A stretch of 5,221 bases of DNA, taken from the NCBI GenBank assembly GCA_028285285.1, contig JANQPW010000960.1, forward strand, positions 1 through 5,221, written 5' to 3'. The translations under genes and the position numbers were made by a program. This DNA is from Silvanigrellales bacterium (lineage in GTDB: Bacteria; Bdellovibrionota_B; Oligoflexia; Silvanigrellales; Silvanigrellaceae). Below the pieces are notes generated by a model, which had not been told where the DNA came from, ran no database searches, and worked only from the letters and a program-made list of their open reading frames with translations. Below are positions 1-5,149 of this stretch, piece after piece. Positions within the stretch are counted from its first letter, which is position 1; every line of letters starts with the position of its first letter.

Positions 1-891
1 GCCAATGAAGATGGAACGGTCACAATTGTGGCCACACGCAATTGGGAAAGAGCAGGAAGCATCAGCGGACGCTTTCTCACCCGAGAAGTGACCACGAGCG
101 TAGACGCTCGCAACACCCGTGTGTGGACTCCAGCTCCAGATCAAGACAGCCTGGAGTGCACGGCAGCCAACACTGTGGCCATCGACTGGGAGAACTCGGC
201 TTTCTTTGAGGGCCTCAAGCTTTCCAGCGATATTGATCACAAGCGCACGGCAAGTATTGAAATCTCAGGCACGCGCCGAAACGGTGAGAACGTGAGCTTT
301 GCTCTGTCTCGGGAGTTCTCGGCGCTGGGAAGCCGAGAGATCACTCATTCTCAACACTCAAGTGATGGCACAACAGTGAGCGTGACCCGCACGGTTGAGA
401 GCGATGTGACCCGAACTCTCTCTGGAACCCGCCGCAAAGCAGGATCTGTGCTTGAAACAGAAAGCTTTTCAATGTCGGCCCGGAACACAACAGACTCAAG
501 CGATCCTCTCGTTATCGCCGTTGAGCGCATCAAGGGTGAGAGCGCATGGAGCAGCAAAACGGTGCAGTCGGGAACCCTCAAGTCGGTGGGAAGTGAAACC
601 GGAAACACTCTCGTTTCGCAGTTTAGCGACCTCAGGTTCGAGTATGGAAACTGTGTTCCTGTTTCTGGTTCTGTGGCAGGAGACATCTTTTTGGGCAATG
701 CCGAGCCAGCTTCGGGCGAAGAGGAAAGCACACAACCCAACACAAGCTTTGTGATCACCTTCGGTGCTGACAGCGAAAGCGGCGTGAGCATCTCATATGA
801 CGGCGGGCCGGCAGAAGACTTCCCCACGGTGGAAGACTATTTGGTGGGGTGCTCGTTTTCGAAGAAGCTCGTTCGGAAGCTGAACAATTGA
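1..891 (+). CDS. 3' part of a Ser/Thr-rich, probably exported protein of unknown function (5' end outside window)
   Basis: The reading frame is already open at base 1 and runs 296 codons to a TGA at 889-891. The GTG at 28 has no ribosome binding site or signal peptide after it, so I treat the gene as cut by the window edge. I do not recognise a family. The visible part is polar, rich in Ser, Thr, Gly and charged residues, with alternating hydrophobic/polar stretches that suggest beta strands. A loose motif with Ser-Gly-Thr recurs: SGTRR near visible residues 89-93 and 141-145, and SGTLKS near 190. Only three cysteines are visible (about residues 53, 218 and 284), and there are no membrane segments. 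The last 80 residues contain a CVPVSGSVAGDI stretch and a Cys near the end, which may form a disulfide-bonded terminal domain. This composition fits a secreted or outer-surface protein (inference). The end is convergent with the toxin gene, with 32 bases between the stops and no terminator seen there. Confidence 0.8.
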   Translation, partial: ANEDGTVTIVATRNWERAGSISGRFLTREVTTSVDARNTRVWTPAPDQDSLECTAANTVAIDWENSAFFEGLKLSSDIDHKRTASIEISGTRRNGENVSFALSREFSALGSREITHSQHSSDGTTVSVTRTVESDVTRTLSGTRRKAGSVLETESFSMSARNTTDSSDPLVIAVERIKGESAWSSKTVQSGTLKSVGSETGNTLVSQFSDLRFEYGNCVPVSGSVAGDIFLGNAEPASGEEESTQPNTSFVITFGADSESGVSISYDGGPAEDFPTVEDYLVGCSFSKKLVRKLNN

Positions 892-923
892 AAACTGGCC
901 CTCTCAATTGGTGCTGAGGAAGC

Positions 924-1304
924 CTACCGCAGGTTGAGGATCTTTCTGAGGGATTGCTCAACCTTATCGGAGACGAACCCGGCGTTGCCCAGCCTCTTGC
1001 AAAAGTACTTCACTTTCACGGTGTAAATCTCGCTGCACCAAATGTAGCAATCTTTAGTGCAACCAGCTTGTCCGGTGGCAAGCGGTACGTCAAACAGCCT
1101 TGACTGGCTTTTCCCTCCCAATGGTATGCAAATGACTTTTGTGTTTTTCGTTGCATTGGCGAGGACGGCGTTGTCGCTGATGACCAGATAAGGTCGGTGG
1201 GGTTTGCTGGGATCGAGAGGCTGCTGTGGGTCTGTGTTTGCTCGTGCGGCTTCCTGGTCAAAGAGCCAAACATCCCATTTTTTCAACCGATCACTCACCT
1301 GCAA
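924..1304 (-). CDS. PemK/MazF-family toxin of a type II toxin-antitoxin module
   Basis: This is a probable endoribonuclease toxin of 126 residues, close to the usual 110-120 of MazF/PemK proteins. The family layout is visible: an N-terminal WDVWLFD strand (about 10-16), the PHRPYLVISDNAVLAN block (35-50) with the conserved RP, a VICIPL strand (57-62), FDVPL (71-75), then a YIWCSEIYTV block (87-96) and KRLG (103-106) before a C-terminal helix ending in ILNL. In characterised MazF proteins an Arg in the RP block and a Thr after the second strand are catalytic. The Arg is present (R37), but Gly-Gly occupies the position where Thr is expected, and the usual Arg of the EQIRT-type motif is Tyr94. 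The start may be TTG at 1304 (GAAGGA five bases upstream) or GTG at 1298; both overlap the end of the upstream antitoxin gene. The overlap implies translational coupling. Whether it is active cannot be judged from the sequence. Confidence 0.85.
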   Translation of the reverse strand: MQVSDRLKKWDVWLFDQEAARANTDPQQPLDPSKPHRPYLVISDNAVLANATKNTKVICIPLGGKSQSRLFDVPLATGQAGCTKDCYIWCSEIYTVKVKYFCKRLGNAGFVSDKVEQSLRKILNLR

Positions 1305-1518
1305 ATTGGTCCTTCATTCTCTCGTCAAAGTCATCATCATCTTGTTCTGCAAGTCTCTTAAATTCCTGTTCTTCGAGATATCTTGCCGCGAGTGAAAATG
1401 CCAACTTAGTGAGTTTGGCTCTGTTGCGAGAGCACTCTGGATGGAGGGTCTCGAGAGTGCTGATATCGAGCTGCATGGCCTCGTCAATCTCTGTTTTTAC
1501 TCGAAACTCTACACTCAT
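1291..1518 (-). CDS. Antitoxin partner of the PemK/MazF-like toxin
   Basis: A 75-residue protein lies immediately upstream of the toxin gene, and its TGA (1291-1293) falls inside the toxin start region. This gene order, size and overlap are typical of type II antitoxins. I do not recognise its family by sequence. The N-terminus (MSVEFRVKTEIDEAM) could be the beta strand and first helix of a ribbon-helix-helix DNA-binding fold. The middle (about 31-57) is a basic-then-mixed helix. The tail (58-75) is strongly acidic, with a run of four Asp, as expected for a flexible segment that wraps around a basic toxin. The ATG at 1518 is well supported by GGAGGG six bases upstream. Regulation is probably by autorepression through sites in the AT-rich leader (inference). 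The functional assignment rests mainly on context. Confidence 0.75.
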   Translation of the reverse strand: MSVEFRVKTEIDEAMQLDISTLETLHPECSRNRAKLTKLAFSLAARYLEEQEFKRLAEQDDDDFDERMKDQFAGE

Positions 1519-1524
1519 ACTGAG

Positions 1525-1530
1525 CCCTCC
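1525..1530 (-). promoter_or_regulatory. Strong ribosome binding site of the antitoxin gene
   Basis: On the - strand this reads GGAGGG, six bases before the ATG at 1518. It is much stronger than the GAAGGA (1310-1315) before the toxin's TTG/GTG start. The difference fits the usual need to make more antitoxin than toxin. Confidence 0.7.
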
Positions 1531-1656
1531 TATTTACTTCTATCATTATCGACACATTTTAGCAAATCATTAGAGACTATTTTTGTGCCTGAAAAGTTGC
1601 TATTATTTGGTGATACTAAGAATGGCTTCTATTGGGGGCGAAGGTTGTCAAATATC

Positions 1657-1677
1657 TGATCTTTGGGGATAAGATCA
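1657..1677. repeat. Perfect 7-base inverted repeat with 7-base loop
   Basis: TGATCTT at 1657-1663 is the exact reverse complement of AAGATCA at 1671-1677, with TGGGGAT between. No T-run follows on either strand, so it is not an intrinsic terminator. It may be a protein-binding site or a chance repeat. Confidence 0.5.
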
Positions 1678-1758
1678 CAAAGTGACTCTTCCTTGCTGGT
1701 GTTTGTCACTCATGAGTCTTTTTTCTTTTTGGGTAACCCCTCATAGACAAAGGGTACC

Positions 1759-1783
1759 TTGGCGAGGACGGCGTTGTTGCTGA
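1759..1783 (-). pseudogene. 25-base relic of a second MazF/PemK-like toxin gene
   Basis: These 25 bases match 1156-1180, inside the intact toxin gene, at 24 of 25 positions. The single difference (T for C on the + strand) turns the encoded SDNAVLA into SNNAVLA in the same - strand frame. Similarity stops abruptly on both sides, and no start codon or remaining toxin domain is seen. A further shared word, TGCAAATTG, lies at 1790-1798 here and at 1300-1308 at the antitoxin-toxin overlap. This could mean that the relic is a collapsed copy with about 110 bases deleted (inference). A match this long is very unlikely by chance. Confidence 0.65.
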
Positions 1784-1787
1784 CTCT

Positions 1788-1817
1788 TTTGCAAATTGTC
1801 GATGATTCCGTTAAAAT
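1788..1817 (+). promoter_or_regulatory. Candidate promoter of the decayed ATPase gene
   Basis: TTTGCA (1788-1793, four of six matches to the -35 consensus) and TAAAAT (1812-1817, five of six to -10) are separated by 18 bases. The -10 box sits in the left arm of the inverted repeat, so a protein bound to the repeat could block transcription. Confidence 0.35.
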
Positions 1818-1837
1818 GGCCGCACTTTTAACGGAAT
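1805..1837. repeat. Perfect 12-base inverted repeat upstream of the ATPase relic (putative operator or RNA hairpin)
   Basis: ATTCCGTTAAAA (1805-1816) and TTTTAACGGAAT (1826-1837) are exact reverse complements around a 9-base centre, TGGCCGCAC. The right arm ends ten bases before the ATG at 1848. There is no T-run, so it is not a terminator. Its position fits an operator for autoregulation or a translation-blocking hairpin. It has stayed perfect although the gene behind it is broken. Confidence 0.75.
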
Positions 1838-1847
1838 TGGTGACAAA

Positions 1848-2220
1848 ATGTACAGACGTCTGCTCTCATTAGGCAACAGATCCTTTTTTCTGTTTGGTCC
1901 ACGTGGAACAGGAAGGTCAGAGTCAAAGAGGTGTCTCATCCAAAGTTCTACTGGTTTGACACGGGTGTGATTCGTGCTCTTCAAGGCCGCCTCGACACAC
2001 CTCTGGTGAATGATGAGCGTGGAAAACTTTTTGAGACCTTTGTGATCAATCAAATGAGAGCACTCAACAGTTACCGCAATAAAAGAGGTCAATTTTTCTA
2101 TTGGCGAACCCGTTCTGGAGTGGAAGTGGCTTGATTCCGTGGCGACACATGTGCGCAGAACTCTTTGACCTCGAGAACAAATAGGGTGTTGGCACCGCTC
2201 TAAAAGACTACGGGCAGTAA
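1848..2220 (+). pseudogene. Decayed AAA+ ATPase, AAA_14/DUF4143 type, with internal deletion and frameshifts
   Basis: Intact family members are about 370-400 residues: an N-terminal AAA+ domain and a C-terminal DUF4143 domain with a nuclease-like fold. Here the start is recognisable (MYRRLLSLGNRSFFLFGPRG, from the ATG at 1848), followed by a Walker A in which GTGRS replaces the usual GTGKS. Right after this, near 1916, the sequence jumps to the DUF4143 region in another frame: PKFYWFDTGVIRALQG, then FETFVINQMRAL and FFYWRTRSGVEV, ending at a TGA (2132-2134) where the family continues with an acidic residue. A third frame picks up with CAELFDLENK (2152-2181), a TAG at 2182-2184, and ALKDYGQ up to the TAA at 2218-2220. 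Roughly 200-250 residues holding Walker B and the rest of the ATPase core are missing. The N-terminal frame itself stops at 1968-1970. The function of intact relatives is not well established; many lie in accessory regions. Confidence 0.85.
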
Positions 2221-2921
2221 GAGGTCGTTCTCACAGTTGACAGCACATGGGTGCCTGACTGCGAAACGGTCTGCCCTTCAACAATGGAACCGATATTGGT
2301 TGTGTCCGAAGATTCCCCGCTTCCCGTCGAAATCTTGGCGTTGCAGTGGAGGCTAAAGGTTGTGTCGGCGGCAACATCAATAGCGTTCTGCACGCAGTAC
2401 CAGCCTTGCGGGTTCCAAAATCGGTGTTCCACAACGGAAAGCACATTGAGCGCTGTTTTAACAAGAACCAGCCGGGGTGCTGGAGTGGCCTGGGTATCGG
2501 AAACACCAGCGGCGAAAATGGGCAGGCTCAGGCTGAGGTCGTAGATCTTCACCGAAACTGCATCTCCTGCTTGTTGAACAAAGGGGTGAGTTTTCCAATC
2601 TGCCAAACACGAATTGAGAAAGGCCACGTCTTCAGCGCTGAGAGATTGACCATTATCAGTGATGAAGTTGCTGGAAGTTGACCCCGTGGAGTCTGTTGAT
2701 GCAGCGGTGGTGCCGTCTCCCTCAGACTGGGATTGTGTCTGCACAGAAGGTTTGCCCTCAGTGGCATCCGCAGAGCCTTTGTTTGGCGACGGAGACTCGG
2801 CCGCCGCTGTATTTTTGTTTTCTTTTCGTTTGCCCTCGAAGGAGTTCCCACCACAGGCAAGAGTCATGGATGTGATTGAAATGAGGGCCAAAGGTTTGAG
2901 CAGAATTTGACGTGACAGCAT
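2208..2921 (-). CDS. Lipoprotein of unknown function
   Basis: A 237-residue protein with a lipoprotein signal: basic start (MLSRQILLK), hydrophobic stretch (about 10-21), and a lipobox-like MTLAC with Cys23 as the probable lipidated residue, followed by GGN. The lipobox is slightly unusual (Thr at -3, Leu at -2). Residues 27-95 form a low-complexity linker rich in Ser, Thr, Gly and Asn. A compact domain (about 96-237) holds four cysteines (105, 176, 193, 236), which could form disulfides in the periplasm, and a WNPQGWYCVQNAIDV segment. I do not recognise the family. The ATG at 2921 has GGAGAG five bases upstream, a good site. The gene lies 113 bases after trmFO on the same strand with no terminator in between, so read-through is possible. 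Its last 13 bases overlap the end of the convergent ATPase relic, so the present C-terminus (SYCP) may have been shaped by that junction (inference). Confidence 0.85.
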   Translation of the reverse strand: MLSRQILLKPLALISITSMTLACGGNSFEGKRKENKNTAAAESPSPNKGSADATEGKPSVQTQSQSEGDGTTAASTDSTGSTSSNFITDNGQSLSAEDVAFLNSCLADWKTHPFVQQAGDAVSVKIYDLSLSLPIFAAGVSDTQATPAPRLVLVKTALNVLSVVEHRFWNPQGWYCVQNAIDVAADTTFSLHCNAKISTGSGESSDTTNIGSIVEGQTVSQSGTHVLSTVRTTSYCP

Positions 2922-2926
2922 AAGAA

Positions 2927-2932
2927 CTCTCC
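2927..2932 (-). promoter_or_regulatory. Ribosome binding site of the lipoprotein gene
   Basis: On the - strand this reads GGAGAG, five bases before the ATG at 2921. It decides the start, since this ATG is also followed directly by the signal sequence. Confidence 0.65.
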
Positions 2933-3034
2933 AAGGCAGCGGGAATCAGTTTCTTTTTCTTCGCTAGAGGTTTCGGAGAAATTCGTAAATAACTTAAGAT
3001 TTCATGTAAAATTAAACTAAAATAGATCGTTACA

Positions 3035-4540
3035 CTATCTTGATGGATGTCCTTGAATGTTTCGTTCCATCCAATCTGCAAAGTGTCTCTGAGATCGGTC
3101 GCTGAGCAACATCCGCTTTGTTCCTTTGTCGAGCTTCAGTGTGCCGTCTTTGCGCTCTCGAATGTTGAGTGGAGCGTTCTCTTTCGAAAGCCGCGATTGG
3201 GCATTGAGGATTTCGTCTTTGCTGAGGGGTGCGATCAGTCCCCAGTGCACATTCATAGGCGAATAAGATTTGGGGTCGTTGTGGAGCACATGGTGGCACA
3301 GTCCACCCAAAGGAGTGGAGGCTGGCGGCAGCTCAAGCCGTTGGCTGTGAACAAGCTGTGTTCCAAAGTGATGGCCCAAGAAACAGCCCATGGCAGAGCT
3401 TTCCAAATATCCTTCAACGCCCATGATTTGCCCAGCGAGTGCAATCTGGGGGTGGGATTTAAATGTGAAGTCGGTTGAGAGCAACTCGGGAGCGCAAAGG
3501 TAGGTGTTGCGGTGCATGCTTCCCATGCGGTGAAACACCGCTTCGGACATACCTGGAAGGGTCTGAAAAATCCGTTTCTGCTCTCTCCAGTTGAGGCGGG
3601 TTTGGAAGCCAACCATGTTGTAAGCCTCATCTCCGAGCTTTTCCTTGCGCAATTGAATTGCGGCATAGGGCCAGCGCCCCGTGCGAGGATCAGTGAGGCC
3701 ACGGCCTTTCATGGGGCCGTGCGCCAGGGTCAGAGGGCCACTCTCTGCGAGGTTTTCAATGGGTTGGCAACCGTTAAAGTAACGAGGTTCTTCAAAATCG
3801 TGGTGGGGCACCTTTTCGCCGTCGAGCACCTGCTTCACGAAGGAGTCATACTCCTCCCTGCTGAGGGGAATGTTGAGATAGTCTCCCACCCCGGCTTCGG
3901 TTTCCTGATGGTCTTGTGCGCGGCTTTCTCGGTTTCCGGCAAAAATGATGCTGCGGTTTAGGCTCGAGCCATCCAAAATGGGAGCAATGGCGTCGTAGAA
4001 GTAGAGACAATCTTTCCCGCTCAGCTCCTGAAGCTCCTCGTTGAGGCCTCCTTCTGTGAGAGGGCCTGTGGCAATGACAATGAGCTCCAGTTCATCTTTG
4101 CGGAGCAGGTCTCGTGCTGAGCCGACCACTCCGGCTCGGACCTCAATGCGGGGGTGGTTGCGCAGTGTTTTTGTGATCATGCCCGAGAAGCGTTCCCGAC
4201 CAACAGCCAGCGACTCTCCGGCAGGAACCTGAGCATCCAGCGCCGCGTGGCACACCAAAGAGCCCAGAGCCCGCAGATCTTGCTTGAGAAGGCCGGCTGG
4301 GTTCAGCAAGCTCGTTGACTTGAGAGAGTTCGAGCAAACCAGCTCAGCAAAGCTTTCGGGCATGATCTGAGCTGGGGTCATTTTCTGCGGCTTCATCTCG
4401 TAGAGGATGACGTTGAGACCATAGTGTTCCGCGAGCACCCAAGCACAGTCGGAACCGGCGAGTCCGGCGCCAACCACCCCAACTTTTTTGATTGATTCTG
4501 AAAGATGGTTGGTGCGGTTGTTTTCTTCACTCAGCCACAT
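3035..4540 (-). CDS. trmFO: Methylenetetrahydrofolate--tRNA-(uracil-5-)-methyltransferase TrmFO
   Basis: TrmFO makes 5-methyluridine at position 54 of the tRNA T-loop in the cytoplasm, taking carbon from 5,10-methylenetetrahydrofolate and electrons from reduced FAD. The 501-residue product shows the family signature: an FAD-binding GAGLAG (24-29), YEMKPQKMTPA (47-57), FAELVCSNSLKS (64-75), VPAGESLAV (105-113), IATGPLT (156-162), YLYFYDAIAP-like LYFYDAIAP (179-187), FNGCQPIE (255-262), HGPMKGRGL, GFQTRLNW, MHRNTYL, and the closing LAGQIMGVEGYLES (368-381). Both cysteines tied to catalysis in Bacillus TrmFO have counterparts, Cys69 and Cys258. It is longer than the usual 435-450 residues because of about 15 extra N-terminal residues and a basic C-terminal tail (about 435-501). 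The segment at about 200-225 departs from the usual SRYDKG...YLNCP, having YLNIP. The ATG at 4540 has AAGAGGG seven bases upstream. The small acidic ORF ends 98 bases upstream on the same strand. Confidence 0.96.
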   Translation of the reverse strand: MWLSEENNRTNHLSESIKKVGVVGAGLAGSDCAWVLAEHYGLNVILYEMKPQKMTPAQIMPESFAELVCSNSLKSTSLLNPAGLLKQDLRALGSLVCHAALDAQVPAGESLAVGRERFSGMITKTLRNHPRIEVRAGVVGSARDLLRKDELELIVIATGPLTEGGLNEELQELSGKDCLYFYDAIAPILDGSSLNRSIIFAGNRESRAQDHQETEAGVGDYLNIPLSREEYDSFVKQVLDGEKVPHHDFEEPRYFNGCQPIENLAESGPLTLAHGPMKGRGLTDPRTGRWPYAAIQLRKEKLGDEAYNMVGFQTRLNWREQKRIFQTLPGMSEAVFHRMGSMHRNTYLCAPELLSTDFTFKSHPQIALAGQIMGVEGYLESSAMGCFLGHHFGTQLVHSQRLELPPASTPLGGLCHHVLHNDPKSYSPMNVHWGLIAPLSKDEILNAQSRLSKENAPLNIRERKDGTLKLDKGTKRMLLSDRSQRHFADWMERNIQGHPSR

Positions 4541-4547
4541 GGACGAA

Positions 4548-4554
4548 CCCTCTT
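4548..4554 (-). promoter_or_regulatory. Ribosome binding site of trmFO
   Basis: On the - strand this reads AAGAGGG, seven bases before the ATG at 4540. It supports the longer N-terminus rather than an internal start nearer the FAD motif. Confidence 0.6.
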
Positions 4555-4638
4555 CTTTGTCTGTTCAGAGGGGAACGCATAGCATGGTGAAGGGGACACC
4601 TAAAGAGAAGATTTGTGCTGTCGGCGCCTGCGGCGCGG

Positions 4639-4863
4639 TTAGAGTGCCATGAACTCGCACATTTCGGAGTCGTCAACCAGAGGCTCGTCCGGGTCAACGA
4701 CATCGTCGGTGGGATCGGCTCTTGCTTGTGTGGGGTCTTCAGCGGCTGCCTCTGTTGTTGCAGGGACCTCTTCAGCGGGCTCAATCACAATGTCGCCACA
4801 ACCCACAACGGCTAGCGAAGCGCGTCTCTTGGGAGGTTTTCGGATAGGGTCAAAGAAAAACAC
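4639..4863 (-). CDS. Small acidic hypothetical protein upstream of trmFO (start uncertain)
   Basis: The frame runs to a TAA at 4639-4641. It reads like a real protein from about FFFDPIRKPPKRR onward: a basic patch (RKPPKRR), a hydrophobic stretch LAVVGCGDIVI, and then an Ala/Pro/Thr/Asp/Glu-rich acidic tail with many Asp near the end (DDVVDPDEPLVDD), finishing CEFMAL. I do not recognise it. The frame stays open upstream to a TTG at 5049, but that part crosses a strong terminator and looks non-coding. I give the GTG at 4863 as a tentative start (about 74 residues). Its only SD-like sequence, GGGGAG, directly abuts it inside the hairpin, so a start further in, such as the GTG of VVGCG, is possible. 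The gene lies 98 bases before trmFO and could be cotranscribed with it. The opposite-strand frame here is Ser/Gly-rich and looks like a shadow. Confidence 0.4.
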   Translation of the reverse strand: MFFFDPIRKPPKRRASLAVVGCGDIVIEPAEEVPATTEAAAEDPTQARADPTDDVVDPDEPLVDDSEMCEFMAL

Positions 4864-4883
4864 CTCCCCACGCTGGGGAGGTG
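4852..4883 (-). terminator. Strong intrinsic terminator on the - strand
   Basis: CACCTCCCCA (4861-4870) and TGGGGAGGTG (4874-4883) are perfect 10-base complements around a CGC loop. On the - strand the stem is followed by TTTTTCTTT (4860-4852). On the + strand no T-run follows, so the direction is clear. It ends a - strand transcript that must begin between here and the divergent gene at 5150, where no convincing protein gene lies. The 3' arm contains GGGGAGG, an SD-like sequence, held in the stem. Confidence 0.75.
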
Positions 4884-4903
4884 ACAAAAGAAGAACAGAC
4901 CAT

Positions 4904-4974
4904 GTCCGGACGAAGGTTGCCCAGCCTCGGGGGTGTCTCAAAAAGGACACCTGCCTCTTCAAACCCAACCGGAC
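4904..4974. repeat. Nested inverted repeats forming a long possible stem-loop
   Basis: Outer arms GTCCGG/CCGGAC and inner arms GGTGTC/GACACC are exact complements. The middle part is poorly paired, apart from the alternative GGTTG/CAACC. The folding is possible on either strand. The downstream terminator makes the - strand the more likely RNA. Confidence 0.5.
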
Positions 4975-5137
4975 AATCAGCAAATGGGAAAGAAACAAGC
5001 TAGGGCTTCCGCTGCGAGAGATGTGACATAGAGCGGGAGTGCGGGTCAAGCGCGGGTTTCAGAGCTCTGCCATTGTTCACATTTGTATGTAAATGGGCAC
5101 TTGTAGTATGCCTAGCTGCACGAATTGCGAAGGCAAA

Positions 5138-5145
5138 AAGGGGGG
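5138..5145 (+). promoter_or_regulatory. Ribosome binding site of the epimerase gene
   Basis: AAGGGGGG lies four to six bases before the ATG at 5150. It favours this start over the in-frame ATG at 5108, which would add a 14-residue cysteine-containing extension and has no clear site. A weak -10-like TAGTAT lies at 5104-5109 without a good -35. Confidence 0.55.
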
Positions 5146-5149
5146 CGCG

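Larger units (their letters stand above)
1519..1847. other. Gene-free, repeat-containing stretch between antitoxin and ATPase relic
   Basis: About 330 bases without a convincing gene. The right half of the - strand leader of the toxin-antitoxin module (1531-1620) is AT-rich and should hold its promoter, but no clear -35/-10 pair stands out. It contains two direct copies of ATCATTA (1542-1548 and 1566-1572), 24 bases apart, which could be operator half-sites. Further right are a 7-base perfect inverted repeat (1657-1663/1671-1677), a 6-base pair of arms (1681-1686/1705-1710), the 10-base palindrome ACTCATGAGT (1708-1717), a Lys-codon/poly-pyrimidine run, the toxin-gene relic (1759-1783) and the 12-base inverted repeat before the ATPase relic. 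The mixture looks like an insertion and decay zone. Confidence 0.6.
4852..5025 (-). ncRNA. Candidate small RNA or regulatory leader ending in the terminator
   Basis: Between the terminator and the divergent gene there is no good - strand protein gene, yet something is transcribed if the terminator is real. The stretch can fold: GTCCGG (4974-4969) pairs with CCGGAC (4909-4904), GGTTG (4970-4966) alternatively with CAACC (4919-4915), and an apical GGTGTC/GACACC stem (4951-4946/4937-4932) has an 8-base loop. A possible promoter is TTGACC (5049-5044), 17 bases, then a poor -10 TCACAT (5026-5021). I compared it by eye with 6S, SRP, RNase P and tmRNA and found no clear match. It may be a free small RNA or an attenuator leader. 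The 5' end is a guess. Confidence 0.3.

Noticed and set aside
1731..1757. Imperfect GGTAACCC/GGGTACC inverted repeat as a terminator
   Set aside because: The arms pair with a bulge, and the flanking sequence gives A/pyrimidine runs on the wrong side for termination on either strand.
1811..2092. A 93-codon - strand frame opposite the ATPase relic
   Set aside because: The + strand clearly encodes DUF4143 motifs here; the - strand frame shows no family likeness and ends inside the inverted repeat.
3512..3961. A 149-codon + strand frame inside trmFO
   Set aside because: It is wholly antisense to conserved TrmFO motifs and has no recognisable domain or start site.
4620..4638. GGCGCC-TGC-GGCGC hairpin after the acidic ORF as a terminator
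   Set aside because: The stem is short, and no T-run follows on the - strand, so it is unlikely to stop transcription before trmFO.
4649..5026. A 125-codon + strand open frame opposite the acidic ORF
   Set aside because: Its first half is a Ser/Gly/Thr/Ala run that is the mirror of the Asp/Glu-rich codons on the - strand, its second half crosses the terminator stem, and no ribosome binding site was seen.
4639..5049. The full 136-codon - strand frame beginning at a TTG
   Set aside because: The TTG coincides with a -35-like TTGACC, has no ribosome binding site, and the first 60 codons lack protein character and run through a terminator; only the distal part is kept as a tentative gene.
4884..5149. 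Known housekeeping RNAs (6S, SRP, RNase P, tmRNA, tRNA)
   Set aside because: None of the conserved sequence blocks I know for these RNAs could be found on either strand, so only an unnamed RNA candidate is reported.
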